A stretch of 64,000 nucleotides of DNA. It comes from Gammaproteobacteria bacterium (GTDB lineage: Bacteria > Pseudomonadota > Gammaproteobacteria > Burkholderiales > Sulfuricellaceae). Shown here piece after piece: positions 24,868-32,746 of this stretch. Made by a program: the position numbers and the translations under genes. Below the pieces are notes generated by a model. The model saw only the letters and a list, made by a program, of their open reading frames with translations, did no database searches and was not told the origin of the DNA. The first letter of the stretch is position 1; every line of letters starts with the position of its first letter. Location of the stretch: contig JAHJGO010000025.1 of the NCBI GenBank assembly GCA_018824405.1, positions 1 to 64,000 of the forward strand, written 5' to 3'.

Positions 24868-24918
24868 TTGACATCTGGTTCTAGTTAGAACTAACATGGT
24901 TCTAACTAGAACCAGATG
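24868..24918 (+). promoter_or_regulatory. MarR-type operator (perfect inverted repeat) over the promoter
   Basis: Arms of 20 bases at 24872-24891 and 24899-24918 are perfect inverted complements separated by TAACATG. Each arm holds an inner TTCTAGTTAGAA or TTCTAACTAGAA palindrome. A TTGACA -35 (24868-24873) and a TAACAT -10 (24892-24897) lie within the element, so binding would block transcription. The MarR gene starts 9 bases downstream, which indicates autoregulation. Confidence 0.85.
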
Positions 24919-24926
24919 GAACATCC

Positions 24927-25379
24927 ATGCCTCATGCCCCATTTCTGCCGGTCCTGCGTGAACTGGCCGAGGCCTACCAGGCTTTCGAGGCTTACTCGTC
25001 TATACACATCCGCAGCCTGGACCTGACGCCGCCGCAATTCGACATCATTGCCACGCTTGGCAACACGCCTGGCATGCCACTCAAGGAGCTGGGCGAAAAA
25101 ACCCTGATCACCAAGGGCACGCTCACCGGCGTGGTGGATCGTCTCACTGACAAAAAACTGGTGCAGCGGATTGCGTCGCCCAGCGACGGGCGCAGCCAGA
25201 TCGTGCAACTGACTTCGCAGGGCGAGGCCCTGTTTGCGCGCGTTTTTCCCGAGCATCTGGCCTATATGGCGCTGGCCTTCAGCGAACTTTCGCCACAGGA
25301 ACTGGTCTCCATTGAAACCAGCCTGAGCCGTCTGCGTGGCGCTTTCCAGGCGGCGCGTGCTGGCAAGGAGCAGGCATGA
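24927..25379 (+). CDS. MarR-family transcriptional regulator
   Basis: This 150-residue protein has a MarR winged-helix core: LDLTPPQFDIIATL, then the recognition helix region LGEKTLITKGTLTGVVDRL and the wing SPSDGRSQIVQLT. It contains no cysteine, so the thiol-oxidation switch of OhrR-like members is excluded and a small-molecule ligand is more likely. It is the first gene of a four-gene operon with cytochrome b561 and two YceI proteins, whose start codon it overlaps (ATGA at 25376). The perfect operator upstream is its probable target. Confidence 0.92.
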   Translation: MPHAPFLPVLRELAEAYQAFEAYSSIHIRSLDLTPPQFDIIATLGNTPGMPLKELGEKTLITKGTLTGVVDRLTDKKLVQRIASPSDGRSQIVQLTSQGEALFARVFPEHLAYMALAFSELSPQELVSIETSLSRLRGAFQAARAGKEQA

Positions 25380-25927
25380 TTCCGGATCGCTACACTCATA
25401 CTGCCATCGCTTTGCACTGGCTTACCGCGCTGCTGATCGTGGCTTTGTTCCCGCTCGGCGTTTACATGGCGGATCTGGCGCTTTCCCCGCTCAAGCTCAA
25501 GCTGATCAGCTACCACAAGTGGCTGGGGGTGACGGTTTTCCTGCTGCTCCTGCTGCGTCTGGCCTGGCGGCTGGGTCACAAGCCGCCCCCGCTGCCGGAC
25601 GGCATGCCGCTGTGGCAGCGCCATGCCGCGAACGGCCTGCATCTTGTGCTCTACCTGCTGCTGTTTGCCATTCCCCTGTCGGGCTGGCTGATGAGTTCGG
25701 CCAAGGGCTTCCAGACCGTTTATCTGGGTGTGCTGCCGCTGCCCGACCTGATCGGCAAGGACAAGGCCCTGGGCGATCTGCTGCGGGAGGTGCACGAGGT
25801 GCTCAACATGACGCTGCTGGTGATGCTGCTGGCGCATGTTGCTGCTGCGCTCAGGCACCATTTCATCGAGCGTGATGGCATTCTCGCCCGCATGCTGCCT
25901 TTTCTCGATCGAGGAGATTCAAAATGA
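25376..25927 (+). CDS. Cytochrome b561 family protein
   Basis: A 183-residue four-helix membrane protein. Candidate haem-ligating histidines are in HTAIALHWLTALL, ISYHKWLG, LHLVLYLLLF and LAHVAAALRHH, as in bacterial CybB-type di-haem b cytochromes. Such proteins oxidise quinol and can pass electrons to periplasmic partners. Pairing with YceI proteins, which bind isoprenoid quinones or related lipids, is a recurrent arrangement. Start and stop overlap the neighbouring genes by 4 bases each, which is strong evidence for one operon. Confidence 0.92.
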   Translation: MIPDRYTHTAIALHWLTALLIVALFPLGVYMADLALSPLKLKLISYHKWLGVTVFLLLLLRLAWRLGHKPPPLPDGMPLWQRHAANGLHLVLYLLLFAIPLSGWLMSSAKGFQTVYLGVLPLPDLIGKDKALGDLLREVHEVLNMTLLVMLLAHVAAALRHHFIERDGILARMLPFLDRGDSK

Positions 25928-26481
25928 TGCGATTGCTTTCCCTTCTGGTTCTCTTGGCATCAGGTGTCGCCCATGGTGCTGAATTTGGCACGCTTCTGGC
26001 AGAAAAAAGCTCGATTGCCTTTGTCTCCAAACAAATGAATGTGCCGGTTGAGGGCGCGTTCAGGAAATTCACCGCGCAGATTGTCCTTGATCCGGCCAGG
26101 CCGGAGGCCGGTCGCGCCCAGATCGAAATCGACCTGGCCAGCATCGATGCCGGCAGCGAGGAAGCCAATGAAGAGGTCAAAGGCAGGAGCTGGTTCAATG
26201 TGCGCGATTTTCCCAGGGCCGTCTTCAGCTCGACTTCAGTCAAGTCGCTGGGCGGCGGTCGCTTTGAAACCGGCGGAAAGTTGAGCATCAGGGGCAAGGC
26301 GCTGGAAGTGCGCGCGCCCTTCACGCTGCGGCAGGAAAAGGACATCCTCACCGTGGATGGCAGTTTCCAGCTCAAGCGCCTGGATTACGGCATCGGCTCC
26401 GGTATCTGGAGCGATACCTCGGTGGTCGCCGACGAAGTTCAGATCAAGTTTCATTTTGTACTAAGCCCCACCCGCAAGTAG
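25924..26481 (+). CDS. YceI family periplasmic protein (first copy)
   Basis: This 185-residue protein has a signal peptide (cleavage likely after VAHGA, residue about 20) and a YceI lipocalin-like barrel. Family features include KSSIAFVSKQMNVPVEGAF, IDLASIDAGSEEAN and RGKALEVRAPFTL. YceI proteins bind long polyisoprenoid lipids in the periplasm. The second copy downstream is only distantly similar, so this is not a recent duplication. It overlaps the cytochrome b561 gene by 4 bases. Confidence 0.92.
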   Translation: MMRLLSLLVLLASGVAHGAEFGTLLAEKSSIAFVSKQMNVPVEGAFRKFTAQIVLDPARPEAGRAQIEIDLASIDAGSEEANEEVKGRSWFNVRDFPRAVFSSTSVKSLGGGRFETGGKLSIRGKALEVRAPFTLRQEKDILTVDGSFQLKRLDYGIGSGIWSDTSVVADEVQIKFHFVLSPTRK

Positions 26482-26507
26482 CTCCAACCCGCCAACAGGA
26501 GAACACC

Positions 26508-27074
26508 ATGAAAAAAGCACTGATTGCCTTTGCCATTGCCAGCACCCTGAGTACATCTGCCTTTGCTGCGGATACCTACACCATTGATGCGCGCCATACT
26601 TTCCCGAGTTTTGAAGTCAGCCACCTGGGTTTCTCAATCCAGCGCGGCCGCTTCAACAAGACCAGCGGCACCATCATGCTGGATACGGCGGCTAAATCCG
26701 GCAGCATCGATATCAGTATCGACGCCACCAGCCTCGACACCGGCCTGGCGGAACTGGAAAAGCACATGCAGGGCGAGGAGTTTTTCGATACCGCCAAGTA
26801 TCCGGCCATCACTTTCAAATCAAAATCGCTTAAGTTCGACGGGGACAAGCTGGCCGGGGCCGATGGGGATTTCACCCTGCTGGGCGTGACCAAACCGGTT
26901 CATCTGACGATTGATCACTTCAAGTGCGCGCCGCACCCGATGAACAAGAAGGCCATGTGCGGCGCCAATGCCACGACGGTGATCAAGCGCTCCGAGTTCG
27001 GCATGACCAAGTATGTGCCGGCTGTCGGCGATGAAGTGAAAATCGCCATCCAGGTCGAAGCTTTCCGTGATTAA
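26508..27074 (+). CDS. YceI family periplasmic protein (second copy)
   Basis: A 188-residue protein with a signal peptide (MKKALIAFAIASTLSTSAFA, cleavage before ADTY) and a complete YceI domain: TIDARHTFPSFEVSHLGFS, TSLDTGLAELEKHM and LLGVTKPVHLTIDHF. This copy is closer to classical E. coli YceI than the first. Two cysteines (FKCAPH and AMCGAN) could form a disulfide in the periplasm. It follows the first copy by 26 bases with its own AGGAGAAC ribosome site and ends the operon before a hairpin. Confidence 0.93.
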   Translation: MKKALIAFAIASTLSTSAFAADTYTIDARHTFPSFEVSHLGFSIQRGRFNKTSGTIMLDTAAKSGSIDISIDATSLDTGLAELEKHMQGEEFFDTAKYPAITFKSKSLKFDGDKLAGADGDFTLLGVTKPVHLTIDHFKCAPHPMNKKAMCGANATTVIKRSEFGMTKYVPAVGDEVKIAIQVEAFRD

Positions 27075-27097
27075 GCCCTTTCTTCTGTAACACATTC

Positions 27098-27126
27098 CAG
27101 CCGCCTCTCTCTTTCAGAGGCGGCTG
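27098..27126 (+). terminator. Hairpin terminating the marR-cybB-yceI operon
   Basis: A perfect 11-base stem CAGCCGCCTCT / AGAGGCGGCTG with a 7-base loop, 24 bases after the second yceI stop. No clear T-run follows, so termination efficiency is uncertain. Confidence 0.65.
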
Positions 27127-27175
27127 CTGAGTGTTATCGTGGCGTCATTGATGCATTTCGTCAGAGAGCGCCACC

Positions 27176-28345
27176 ATGTCAGTCCTGTCCCATATCAAGC
27201 AGAACCAGGAACGTCTCGTTGCCTTGCGGCGGGATATTCACGCTCACCCCGAAACCGCATTCGAGGAGCAGCGCACCAGCGCCATGGTGGTGGAGGTGCT
27301 TTCCGCCGCCGGCATTGAAGTGCATCGCGGCATCGCCGAGACTGGCGTGGTGGGCGTGTTGCGTTCCGGCACCAGTAGCCGGGCCATCGGCTTGCGCGCC
27401 GACATGGATGCCTTGCCGATCCATGAGCAGAACCCTTTCCCGCATCGCTCCCATTTCGATGGCAAGATGCACGCCTGCGGTCATGACGGGCATACCGCCA
27501 TGCTGCTGGGGGCGGCGGAATATCTGGCCGCCACGGGCAATTTCGACGGCACGGTGTATTTCATCTTCCAGCCTGCCGAGGAGGGTGAGGGCGGCGCCCG
27601 GGTGATGATCGAAGAGGGGCTGTTCGAACGCTTCCCCATGCAGGCGGTGTTCGGCATGCACAACTGGCCGGGGCTGCCAGCCGGGCAGTTCGCTATCATG
27701 CCGGGACCGATGATGGCCTCGGCGGACCAGTTCGATATCGTCATCAAGGGACACGGCGCTCATGCGGCCATGCCCCACCAGGGCGCCGATCCGGTTGCGG
27801 CTGGCAGCGCGCTGGTGCAGGCATTGCAGACCATCGTCAGCCGCACGCTCGACCCGCTCGATGCGGCGGTACTGAGCGTGACCCGTTTCCATGCCGGTGA
27901 TGCCTACAACGTGATCCCCGACCATGCCACGCTGGGCGGGACGGTGCGCGCTTTCCGCCCCGAGGTGCAGGATCGCGTCGAAGCGGCCATGGAGCGCATC
28001 TGCAGCGGCGTCGCGGCGGGTTTCGGGGTGCAGGTCGCACTAGACTACCGGCGTGGTTATCCGGCTACCATCAACTCGGTGAATGAGTCGGAAATCTGCC
28101 GCAACATCGCGGCCGGGCTGGTAGGCAATGAAAGCGTGCGCACCGACATGCGTCCTTCCATGGGCGCGGAGGATTTTTCCTTCATGCTGCAGGAAAGGCC
28201 CGGCTGCTACGTCTGGATCGGCAATGGCATGGGGGAGGGCGGCTGCATGCTGCACAACCCGCATTACGACTTCAACGATGAAGTGCTGGTGCTGGGCGCC
28301 AGCTACTGGGCGCGTTTGACCGAACACATGCTGGCGGCGGAGTAA
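27176..28345 (+). CDS. M20 family metal-dependent amidohydrolase (hippurate/N-acyl-amino-acid hydrolase type)
   Basis: This 389-residue enzyme shows the M20D pattern: GLRADMDALPI, the metal motif MHACGHDGHTAMLLGA, the catalytic glutamates in QPAEEGEGGARVMI, GMHNWPGLPAG and the late HNPHYDFND histidine. Enzymes of this group hydrolyse N-acyl amino acids, hippurate or related conjugates in the cytoplasm. No signal peptide is present. The start ATG 27176 lies 50 bases after the preceding hairpin. The exact substrate cannot be told from sequence. Confidence 0.9.
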   Translation: MSVLSHIKQNQERLVALRRDIHAHPETAFEEQRTSAMVVEVLSAAGIEVHRGIAETGVVGVLRSGTSSRAIGLRADMDALPIHEQNPFPHRSHFDGKMHACGHDGHTAMLLGAAEYLAATGNFDGTVYFIFQPAEEGEGGARVMIEEGLFERFPMQAVFGMHNWPGLPAGQFAIMPGPMMASADQFDIVIKGHGAHAAMPHQGADPVAAGSALVQALQTIVSRTLDPLDAAVLSVTRFHAGDAYNVIPDHATLGGTVRAFRPEVQDRVEAAMERICSGVAAGFGVQVALDYRRGYPATINSVNESEICRNIAAGLVGNESVRTDMRPSMGAEDFSFMLQERPGCYVWIGNGMGEGGCMLHNPHYDFNDEVLVLGASYWARLTEHMLAAE

Positions 28346-28371
28346 GCTTTTGTGACTGGAGAATATCCGCT

Positions 28372-29412
28372 GTGATTTCGAATGAAGAATCCCTCTTTGC
28401 TTCCAGCGCGGCCTTTAGTACGGTCTTTTCCGCCGGTCTGGACGGGTTGCTGAAAAAAGGCGGCCTGGGGCCGTTTATCCTGGTATGCGCCAATGCAACC
28501 TTCGATCAGCGCCTTTACGCAGCTGCCTCTGACGGATTGTCGCAGCTCTACGCTGTCCTGAGAGACGAGTATGTGCAGGCCCTGCAGCAGGGCCGCGAGA
28601 TCCAGGCCGTGGAGGAAGACCTGCTGGTGTTTCTCAAGATCCACGCTGTCGGGCTGGACCGGCTTCAGCCGACCGCTAAGCGGCAGGAGGGGTTATGGGA
28701 GTTGCAGTTCAACCACCTGCGCTCGTTTCGCCCCAAGCGCATTACTTCACGTGTGCCGGAGCGTCTGCGCGCCCCTTTTGACGAGGCCGGGTTCCATTTC
28801 AACAAGGGCTTCATGCAGAAGGAGGCGTTCTGGGCCGGCGAATTGCTTGGCCGACATGCCACGCTGTATTACAACAAATACCCGTTTGTCGATTTCCACG
28901 GCCTGTTGGTGCCGGAGCGGGACAGCTGCCTGCCGCAGTACCTGACCGAGGCGCACCATTTCTATCTCTGGGAAGCCACCGCAGCGCTGGCGCAGACGCT
29001 GGAAGGCGTGGGTTTCGGCTACAATTCGCTGGGCGCGTTCGCCTCGGTGAACCACCTGCATTTCCAGATGTTCATCAAGCCGGAAGGGTTTCCGGTGATG
29101 GCGCCGGCGTGGCGTCACAATGGCGGGGAAAAGCCTTATCCTGCGGCCTGTCTGGTCTTTTCCGATGCGAAGTCAGCCTGGACTGGGATTCACCAGCTGC
29201 ATGAGGATGAAACCCCCTACAACCTGCTTTACGCTGCGGGCCGCATGTACCTTTTCCCGCGCCGCAAACAGGGGACTTACCCGCAGCCTGCCTGGACCAG
29301 CGGTTTTACCTGGCATGAACTGGCGGGCGGCATCATTACCTTCAACCGGGAAGATTACGAGCGGCTCGACGCGGCTTCCATCGAGCGCGAACTGGCGTGT
29401 CTGGCGCCCTAA
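28372..29412 (+). CDS. HIT/GalT-superfamily nucleotidyltransferase-like protein
   Basis: A 346-residue protein with the HxHxQ-type catalytic motif in NHLHFQMF and an upstream YNKYPFVDFHGLLVPERD stretch that matches the strand before the active site in galactose-1-phosphate uridylyltransferase and GDP-galactose-phosphorylase-like proteins. The N-terminal 90 residues show no recognisable domain. It starts at GTG 28372, 26 bases after the M20 gene. Reactions of this superfamily transfer a nucleotide via a histidine intermediate. Substrate and pathway are unknown. Confidence 0.7.
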   Translation: MISNEESLFASSAAFSTVFSAGLDGLLKKGGLGPFILVCANATFDQRLYAAASDGLSQLYAVLRDEYVQALQQGREIQAVEEDLLVFLKIHAVGLDRLQPTAKRQEGLWELQFNHLRSFRPKRITSRVPERLRAPFDEAGFHFNKGFMQKEAFWAGELLGRHATLYYNKYPFVDFHGLLVPERDSCLPQYLTEAHHFYLWEATAALAQTLEGVGFGYNSLGAFASVNHLHFQMFIKPEGFPVMAPAWRHNGGEKPYPAACLVFSDAKSAWTGIHQLHEDETPYNLLYAAGRMYLFPRRKQGTYPQPAWTSGFTWHELAGGIITFNREDYERLDAASIERELACLAP

Positions 29413-29966
29413 TGCAGGTGCTTCTTGCCGCGAAACTGGATCAGGCTGCCTGAGGGCTGGAAATCCGTTTCGGCTTGTGCGCTTTTCTGTTCCCAGTCGC
29501 GATCAAATAGTTCGTTGACCAGGGTTTCGACGCGTTTGACTTCTTCCGGGCCGAAATGGCGCGAGAGCAGACCGGTAACGTCCGTCAGCATGAGCCGGCG
29601 CTGGACCTGGTGGATGGCTTCGGCGCTGGGGCCGGCAAACAGGAGCTGGAATTCGTCGCGACCGTCTTCGTGGTAGAAAGTGAGTTCGACTTCGGAGGCA
29701 TGTTCCAGCAACGGACCCATGTCGGCCAGGGTGGCCTGCAGGCTGCGCTGGAAAGTGCGCCCGACTTCTCCGGTCCAGCAGATGTCGAGCACGCGGGCGG
29801 ACTGGTCGTAGTTCACGCCCGGCTCGCTGGGTTCCAGACTGCGCATTTCGCTGATGCTCTCTGCGTCCAGATATTCCATCCATTGCCGGAGGCCGGCTTC
29901 GATCTGGGAGAGAGTGATGCCTTTGCGCAGATAAAGGCTGCCATGCACATGTACTTCGGTTCGCAT
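29409..29966 (-). CDS. Conserved-type hypothetical protein
   Basis: This 185-residue protein starts MRTEVHVHGSLYLRKGITLS and has an alpha/beta pattern with no membrane segment or signal peptide. It is acidic in its centre (ELTFYHEDGRDEFQLLFAG) and ends with a basic GKKHLH tail. No known domain was recognised. It lies 39 bases downstream of rnfH in the same direction and its stop overlaps the end of the convergent HIT-like gene by 4 bases. Confidence 0.65.
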   Translation of the reverse strand: MRTEVHVHGSLYLRKGITLSQIEAGLRQWMEYLDAESISEMRSLEPSEPGVNYDQSARVLDICWTGEVGRTFQRSLQATLADMGPLLEHASEVELTFYHEDGRDEFQLLFAGPSAEAIHQVQRRLMLTDVTGLLSRHFGPEEVKRVETLVNELFDRDWEQKSAQAETDFQPSGSLIQFRGKKHLH

Positions 29967-30005
29967 TACACAATTCTTTCTGAAATCAGGTCTGCCATTT
30001 TACCG

Positions 30006-30335
30006 CTATTCGGCCTCGGCCGAAGCAATATCCCCGCCGCCTTTCTTCATCGCCTTGCCTTCCTCGGCGCGCTGCTTGCGCACTTCCTTGGGGTCGGCGA
30101 TGAGCGGGCGGTAGATCTCGACGCGGTCCTTGTCGCGCAGCACGGTGTCCAGCTTGGCGAGTTTGCCGAAGATGCCGATCTTGTTCTTGCCGAGGTCGAT
30201 TTCGGGGTGTTTCTCGAGCAGGCCCGATTCGCGGATCGCCTGCTCGGCGGTGACGCCGGATGGCAGCTTCCGCGTGAGCAGGGCCTGATCGTGTGGCAGG
30301 GCATAGGTAATTTCGATCTGGATGGCTTCGCTCAT
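30006..30335 (-). CDS. rnfH: RnfH family protein
   Basis: A 109-residue ubiquitin-fold protein of the RnfH/UPF0125 family, recognised by [32 protein letters not shown] and [21 protein letters not shown] basic, acidic-ended tail ([13 protein letters not shown]) follows the domain. The gene overlaps ratA by 4 bases, and the ratA-rnfH pair divergent from smpB is a widely conserved arrangement in beta- and gammaproteobacteria. Its molecular role is not established; the ratB name comes from a proposed toxin-antitoxin pair. Confidence 0.9.
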   Translation of the reverse strand: MSEAIQIEITYALPHDQALLTRKLPSGVTAEQAIRESGLLEKHPEIDLGKNKIGIFGKLAKLDTVLRDKDRVEIYRPLIADPKEVRKQRAEEGKAMKKGGGDIASAEAE

Positions 30336-30769
30336 GATGTACCGTAGACCTTTTCGGCGCGTTCCACGAACGCATCCACAAAATTGCTGGTGATGTGATT
30401 GAATACCGGACCGACCAGGGATTCCAGCAGTTTGCTGGAAAATTCATAGTGCAGCCTGAATTCGACCTTGCATGCGTTTTCGTTGAGTGCAATGAAGCGC
30501 CAGCTGCCGTCGAGGTGGCGAAAGGGGCCATCCTGCAGTTTCATTTCAATCAGCGAGGGAATCTGCTTGGTGTTTTCAGTGGTAAAGCTCTGCTTGATGC
30601 GGTGAAAGTCGATCATGACTGTTGCCACCGTGCTTGCCTCGTCGCGCCACTTCACGTCAGTTCCCCCACACCAGGGGAGAAATTGCGGGTAAAGTTCCAC
30701 TCCATCCACCAGGTCGAACATTTGCTGTGCCGAGTGCAGGACCAGCACAGATTTTTCTACAAGAGCCAT
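30332..30769 (-). CDS. ratA: RatA/COQ10-type SRPBCC protein
   Basis: This 145-residue START-like (SRPBCC) protein shows the family landmarks [20 protein letters not shown]-type N-terminus, WCGGTDVKW and [17 protein letters not shown]. In E. coli RatA was described as an inhibitor of 70S ribosome association; in mitochondria the homologue COQ10 binds coenzyme Q. Either function is possible here. It is divergent from smpB with 74 bases between the starts and coupled to rnfH. Confidence 0.92.
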   Translation of the reverse strand: MALVEKSVLVLHSAQQMFDLVDGVELYPQFLPWCGGTDVKWRDEASTVATVMIDFHRIKQSFTTENTKQIPSLIEMKLQDGPFRHLDGSWRFIALNENACKVEFRLHYEFSSKLLESLVGPVFNHITSNFVDAFVERAEKVYGTS

Positions 30770-30784
30770 CTTTAGATTTGCAAC

Positions 30785-30811
30785 TTTAGCGCTAACGTAT
30801 AAAGCGCTAAA
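30785..30811. promoter_or_regulatory. Operator-like repeat between ratA and smpB
   Basis: TTTAGCGC (30785-30792) and GCGCTAAA (30804-30811) form an inverted repeat. AGCGCTAA also occurs twice as a direct repeat 15 bases apart (30788 and 30803), and TATAAA (30798-30803) lies between as a possible -10 element. The site could control both divergent genes. Confidence 0.4.
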
Positions 30812-30843
30812 ATACCCTATTTACCGAGGAAATTCACGTCCCC

Positions 30844-31302
30844 ATGAGCATTGCGCAGAACAAGAAAGCCTTCCACGATTTTTTCATCGAGGAAAAATTT
30901 GAAGCCGGAATGGTGCTTGAAGGCTGGGAAGTCAAGGCGATACGCGCCGGGCGCGCGAACCTGAAGGAGTCCTACGTCATCATTCGCAGCGGCGAAATAT
31001 TTCTCATCGGCTGCCATATCAGTCCTTTGCCGACAGCCTCCACGCATGTGCATCCCGACCCGGTGCGCACGCGCAAACTGCTGCTGCACAATGAGGAAAT
31101 CAGCAAGCTGATCGGCAAGGTGGAGCGCGCTGGCTACACGCTGGTGCCGCTCGACATGCATTATTCGAAGGGTCGCATCAAGTTGGAGATCGGGCTTGCC
31201 AAGGGCAAAAAACAGCATGACAAGCGCGATGCGGAAAAAGACCGCGAATGGCAGCGGGAAAAAGACCAGGTGATGAAGGTTGCCAAAAGGGACGCAAGCT
31301 GA
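30844..31302 (+). CDS. smpB: SsrA (tmRNA)-binding protein
   Basis: A 152-residue SmpB with the conserved core [35 protein letters not shown] and [20 protein letters not shown], followed by the basic C-terminal tail ([15 protein letters not shown]) that enters the decoding centre during trans-translation. Length is normal. No tmRNA gene is recognisable in the adjacent 200 bases. The ribosome site is a weak GAGGAAAT upstream of ATG 30844. Confidence 0.96.
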   Translation: MSIAQNKKAFHDFFIEEKFEAGMVLEGWEVKAIRAGRANLKESYVIIRSGEIFLIGCHISPLPTASTHVHPDPVRTRKLLLHNEEISKLIGKVERAGYTLVPLDMHYSKGRIKLEIGLAKGKKQHDKRDAEKDREWQREKDQVMKVAKRDAS

Positions 31303-31513
31303 CGCCTGTCTCTTGCGTGGGGCGCGTATGTTTTTCTTGTTTCGAATCAAGGCAGGCTGGCCGGTGCAATGTCATCATGAGCGATTGCTGAGATCTCGCT
31401 TACCGCAGTGCAACCGAGTGGTTCCATGATTCAAATCCATGCATGCAATTGAAGGCTACACACCTGCTGCCGCTGCTCCCCGCTTGCCGGTTCTGCTAAT
31501 CGGCTGCGTTGTC

Positions 31514-32734
31514 ATGAAGCGGCGCGTTTTCTGTTTAGTTCTGTTTTTCCTCCTGGCGCACCCTTTTCCCGTTCTCAGTCAGCCATCGCTACAGTCGCTC
31601 GTGGATGCGACATCGCCTGGCGGCACCCTGCGTCTTTCTCCCGGAGTCCACGCCGGCCCGGTGACGCTTTCCAGGCCTATCGTGCTGGATGGGGGCGGCA
31701 AGGCCATCATTGACGGAGGGGGAAAAAGATCCGTCCTGCGAGTCAATACCGGCAATGCCGTGGTGCGAGGACTCATTCTTCGAAATACCGGAAATTCGCA
31801 CGATCAGATGGATTCGGGAATTGCGATTGAGGGTGACAGCAACCGGATCGAGGATAACGTGATTGAAGATGCGCTTTTCGGCATCGTGCTCAAACAGTCG
31901 AACCACAATCTGGTGCGCCGCAATCACATACGTTCCAAGGCTGCAGAGTTGTCCATGCGCGGCGAGTCGGTCCGCCTCTGGAACAGCATTGGCAACCGTA
32001 TCGAGGATAATGACATCGCCGATACGCGCGACTTTACCCTGATGAATTCGCCGAACAACCACGTCTCCGGTAATTCCATCCGCGGCAGCCGTTATGGCAT
32101 GCATTTCATTTTTTCGCCGAATTCCCATGTTGAAAAAAACCGCCTTTCCTACAACGCCACCGGGATTGTCGTGCTGAATTCGGATTACATCACGATCCGG
32201 GGCAATACTTTGCAGCATACGGCGAATATCGGCGGCGCCTGCATTGCCATCAAGAAGAGCACTGAAATTCTGGCGGAAGGCAATCAGATCGTGCATTGTG
32301 CTACCGCCATTCTTTCCGATTCTCCGGTAGGGGACATGAACAGGCTCGTGTTCCGCAACAACCGCATTGCGCACAATACGACGGGTGTTCAGTTGTATGG
32401 AGAAAGAGGGGGGCACATTTTTGAAAACAACCGTTTCGAGAAAAACCTGCTGCAGGTTGTGATGTCCGGCTCCGGAAATGCGCTAGCCAATCGCTGGCAT
32501 GGCAATTACTGGGACGATTATGAGGGATTTGACCTCAATCACGACGGTATAGGCGATACGCCCCATGAGATTTATGCCTATGCGGACCGGATCTGGATCG
32601 AGACCCCTGCAGCAAGCTTCTTTCGCAACAGCCCTGCACTGGAGGTACTGGATTTTCTCGAGCGACTGGCGCCATTTTCCGTGCCGGACCTGATTTTGCG
32701 CGACCCGAAGCCACGTTTCTCGTCCGCACGGTAA
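31514..32734 (+). CDS. NosD-like periplasmic beta-helix protein
   Basis: A 406-residue protein with a signal peptide (MKRRVFCLVLFFLLAHPFPV) and a right-handed parallel beta-helix made of repeated N-rich turns (IEDNVIE, VRRNHI, IEDNDIA, VSGNSI, VEKNRL, IRGNTL), as in the NosD copper-processing factor of nitrous oxide reductase. The GNYWDDYEGFDLNHDGIGD stretch near residue 335 is typical of NosD. No other nos genes flank it here. ATG 31514 was preferred to an earlier in-frame start at 31439 because it gives a normal signal peptide. A carbohydrate-active role cannot be excluded. Confidence 0.82.
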   Translation: MKRRVFCLVLFFLLAHPFPVLSQPSLQSLVDATSPGGTLRLSPGVHAGPVTLSRPIVLDGGGKAIIDGGGKRSVLRVNTGNAVVRGLILRNTGNSHDQMDSGIAIEGDSNRIEDNVIEDALFGIVLKQSNHNLVRRNHIRSKAAELSMRGESVRLWNSIGNRIEDNDIADTRDFTLMNSPNNHVSGNSIRGSRYGMHFIFSPNSHVEKNRLSYNATGIVVLNSDYITIRGNTLQHTANIGGACIAIKKSTEILAEGNQIVHCATAILSDSPVGDMNRLVFRNNRIAHNTTGVQLYGERGGHIFENNRFEKNLLQVVMSGSGNALANRWHGNYWDDYEGFDLNHDGIGDTPHEIYAYADRIWIETPAASFFRNSPALEVLDFLERLAPFSVPDLILRDPKPRFSSAR

Positions 32735-32746
32735 TTTGAATAGAGG

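Noticed and set aside
30006-30769. A RatA/RnfH toxin-antitoxin system
   Set aside because: The pair is a widely conserved housekeeping arrangement beside smpB. The toxin-antitoxin label rests on limited data and nothing in the sequence shows a mobile addiction module.
31303-31513. A tmRNA gene next to smpB
   Set aside because: The 211 bases after smpB are too short and lack the tRNA-like ends of tmRNA.
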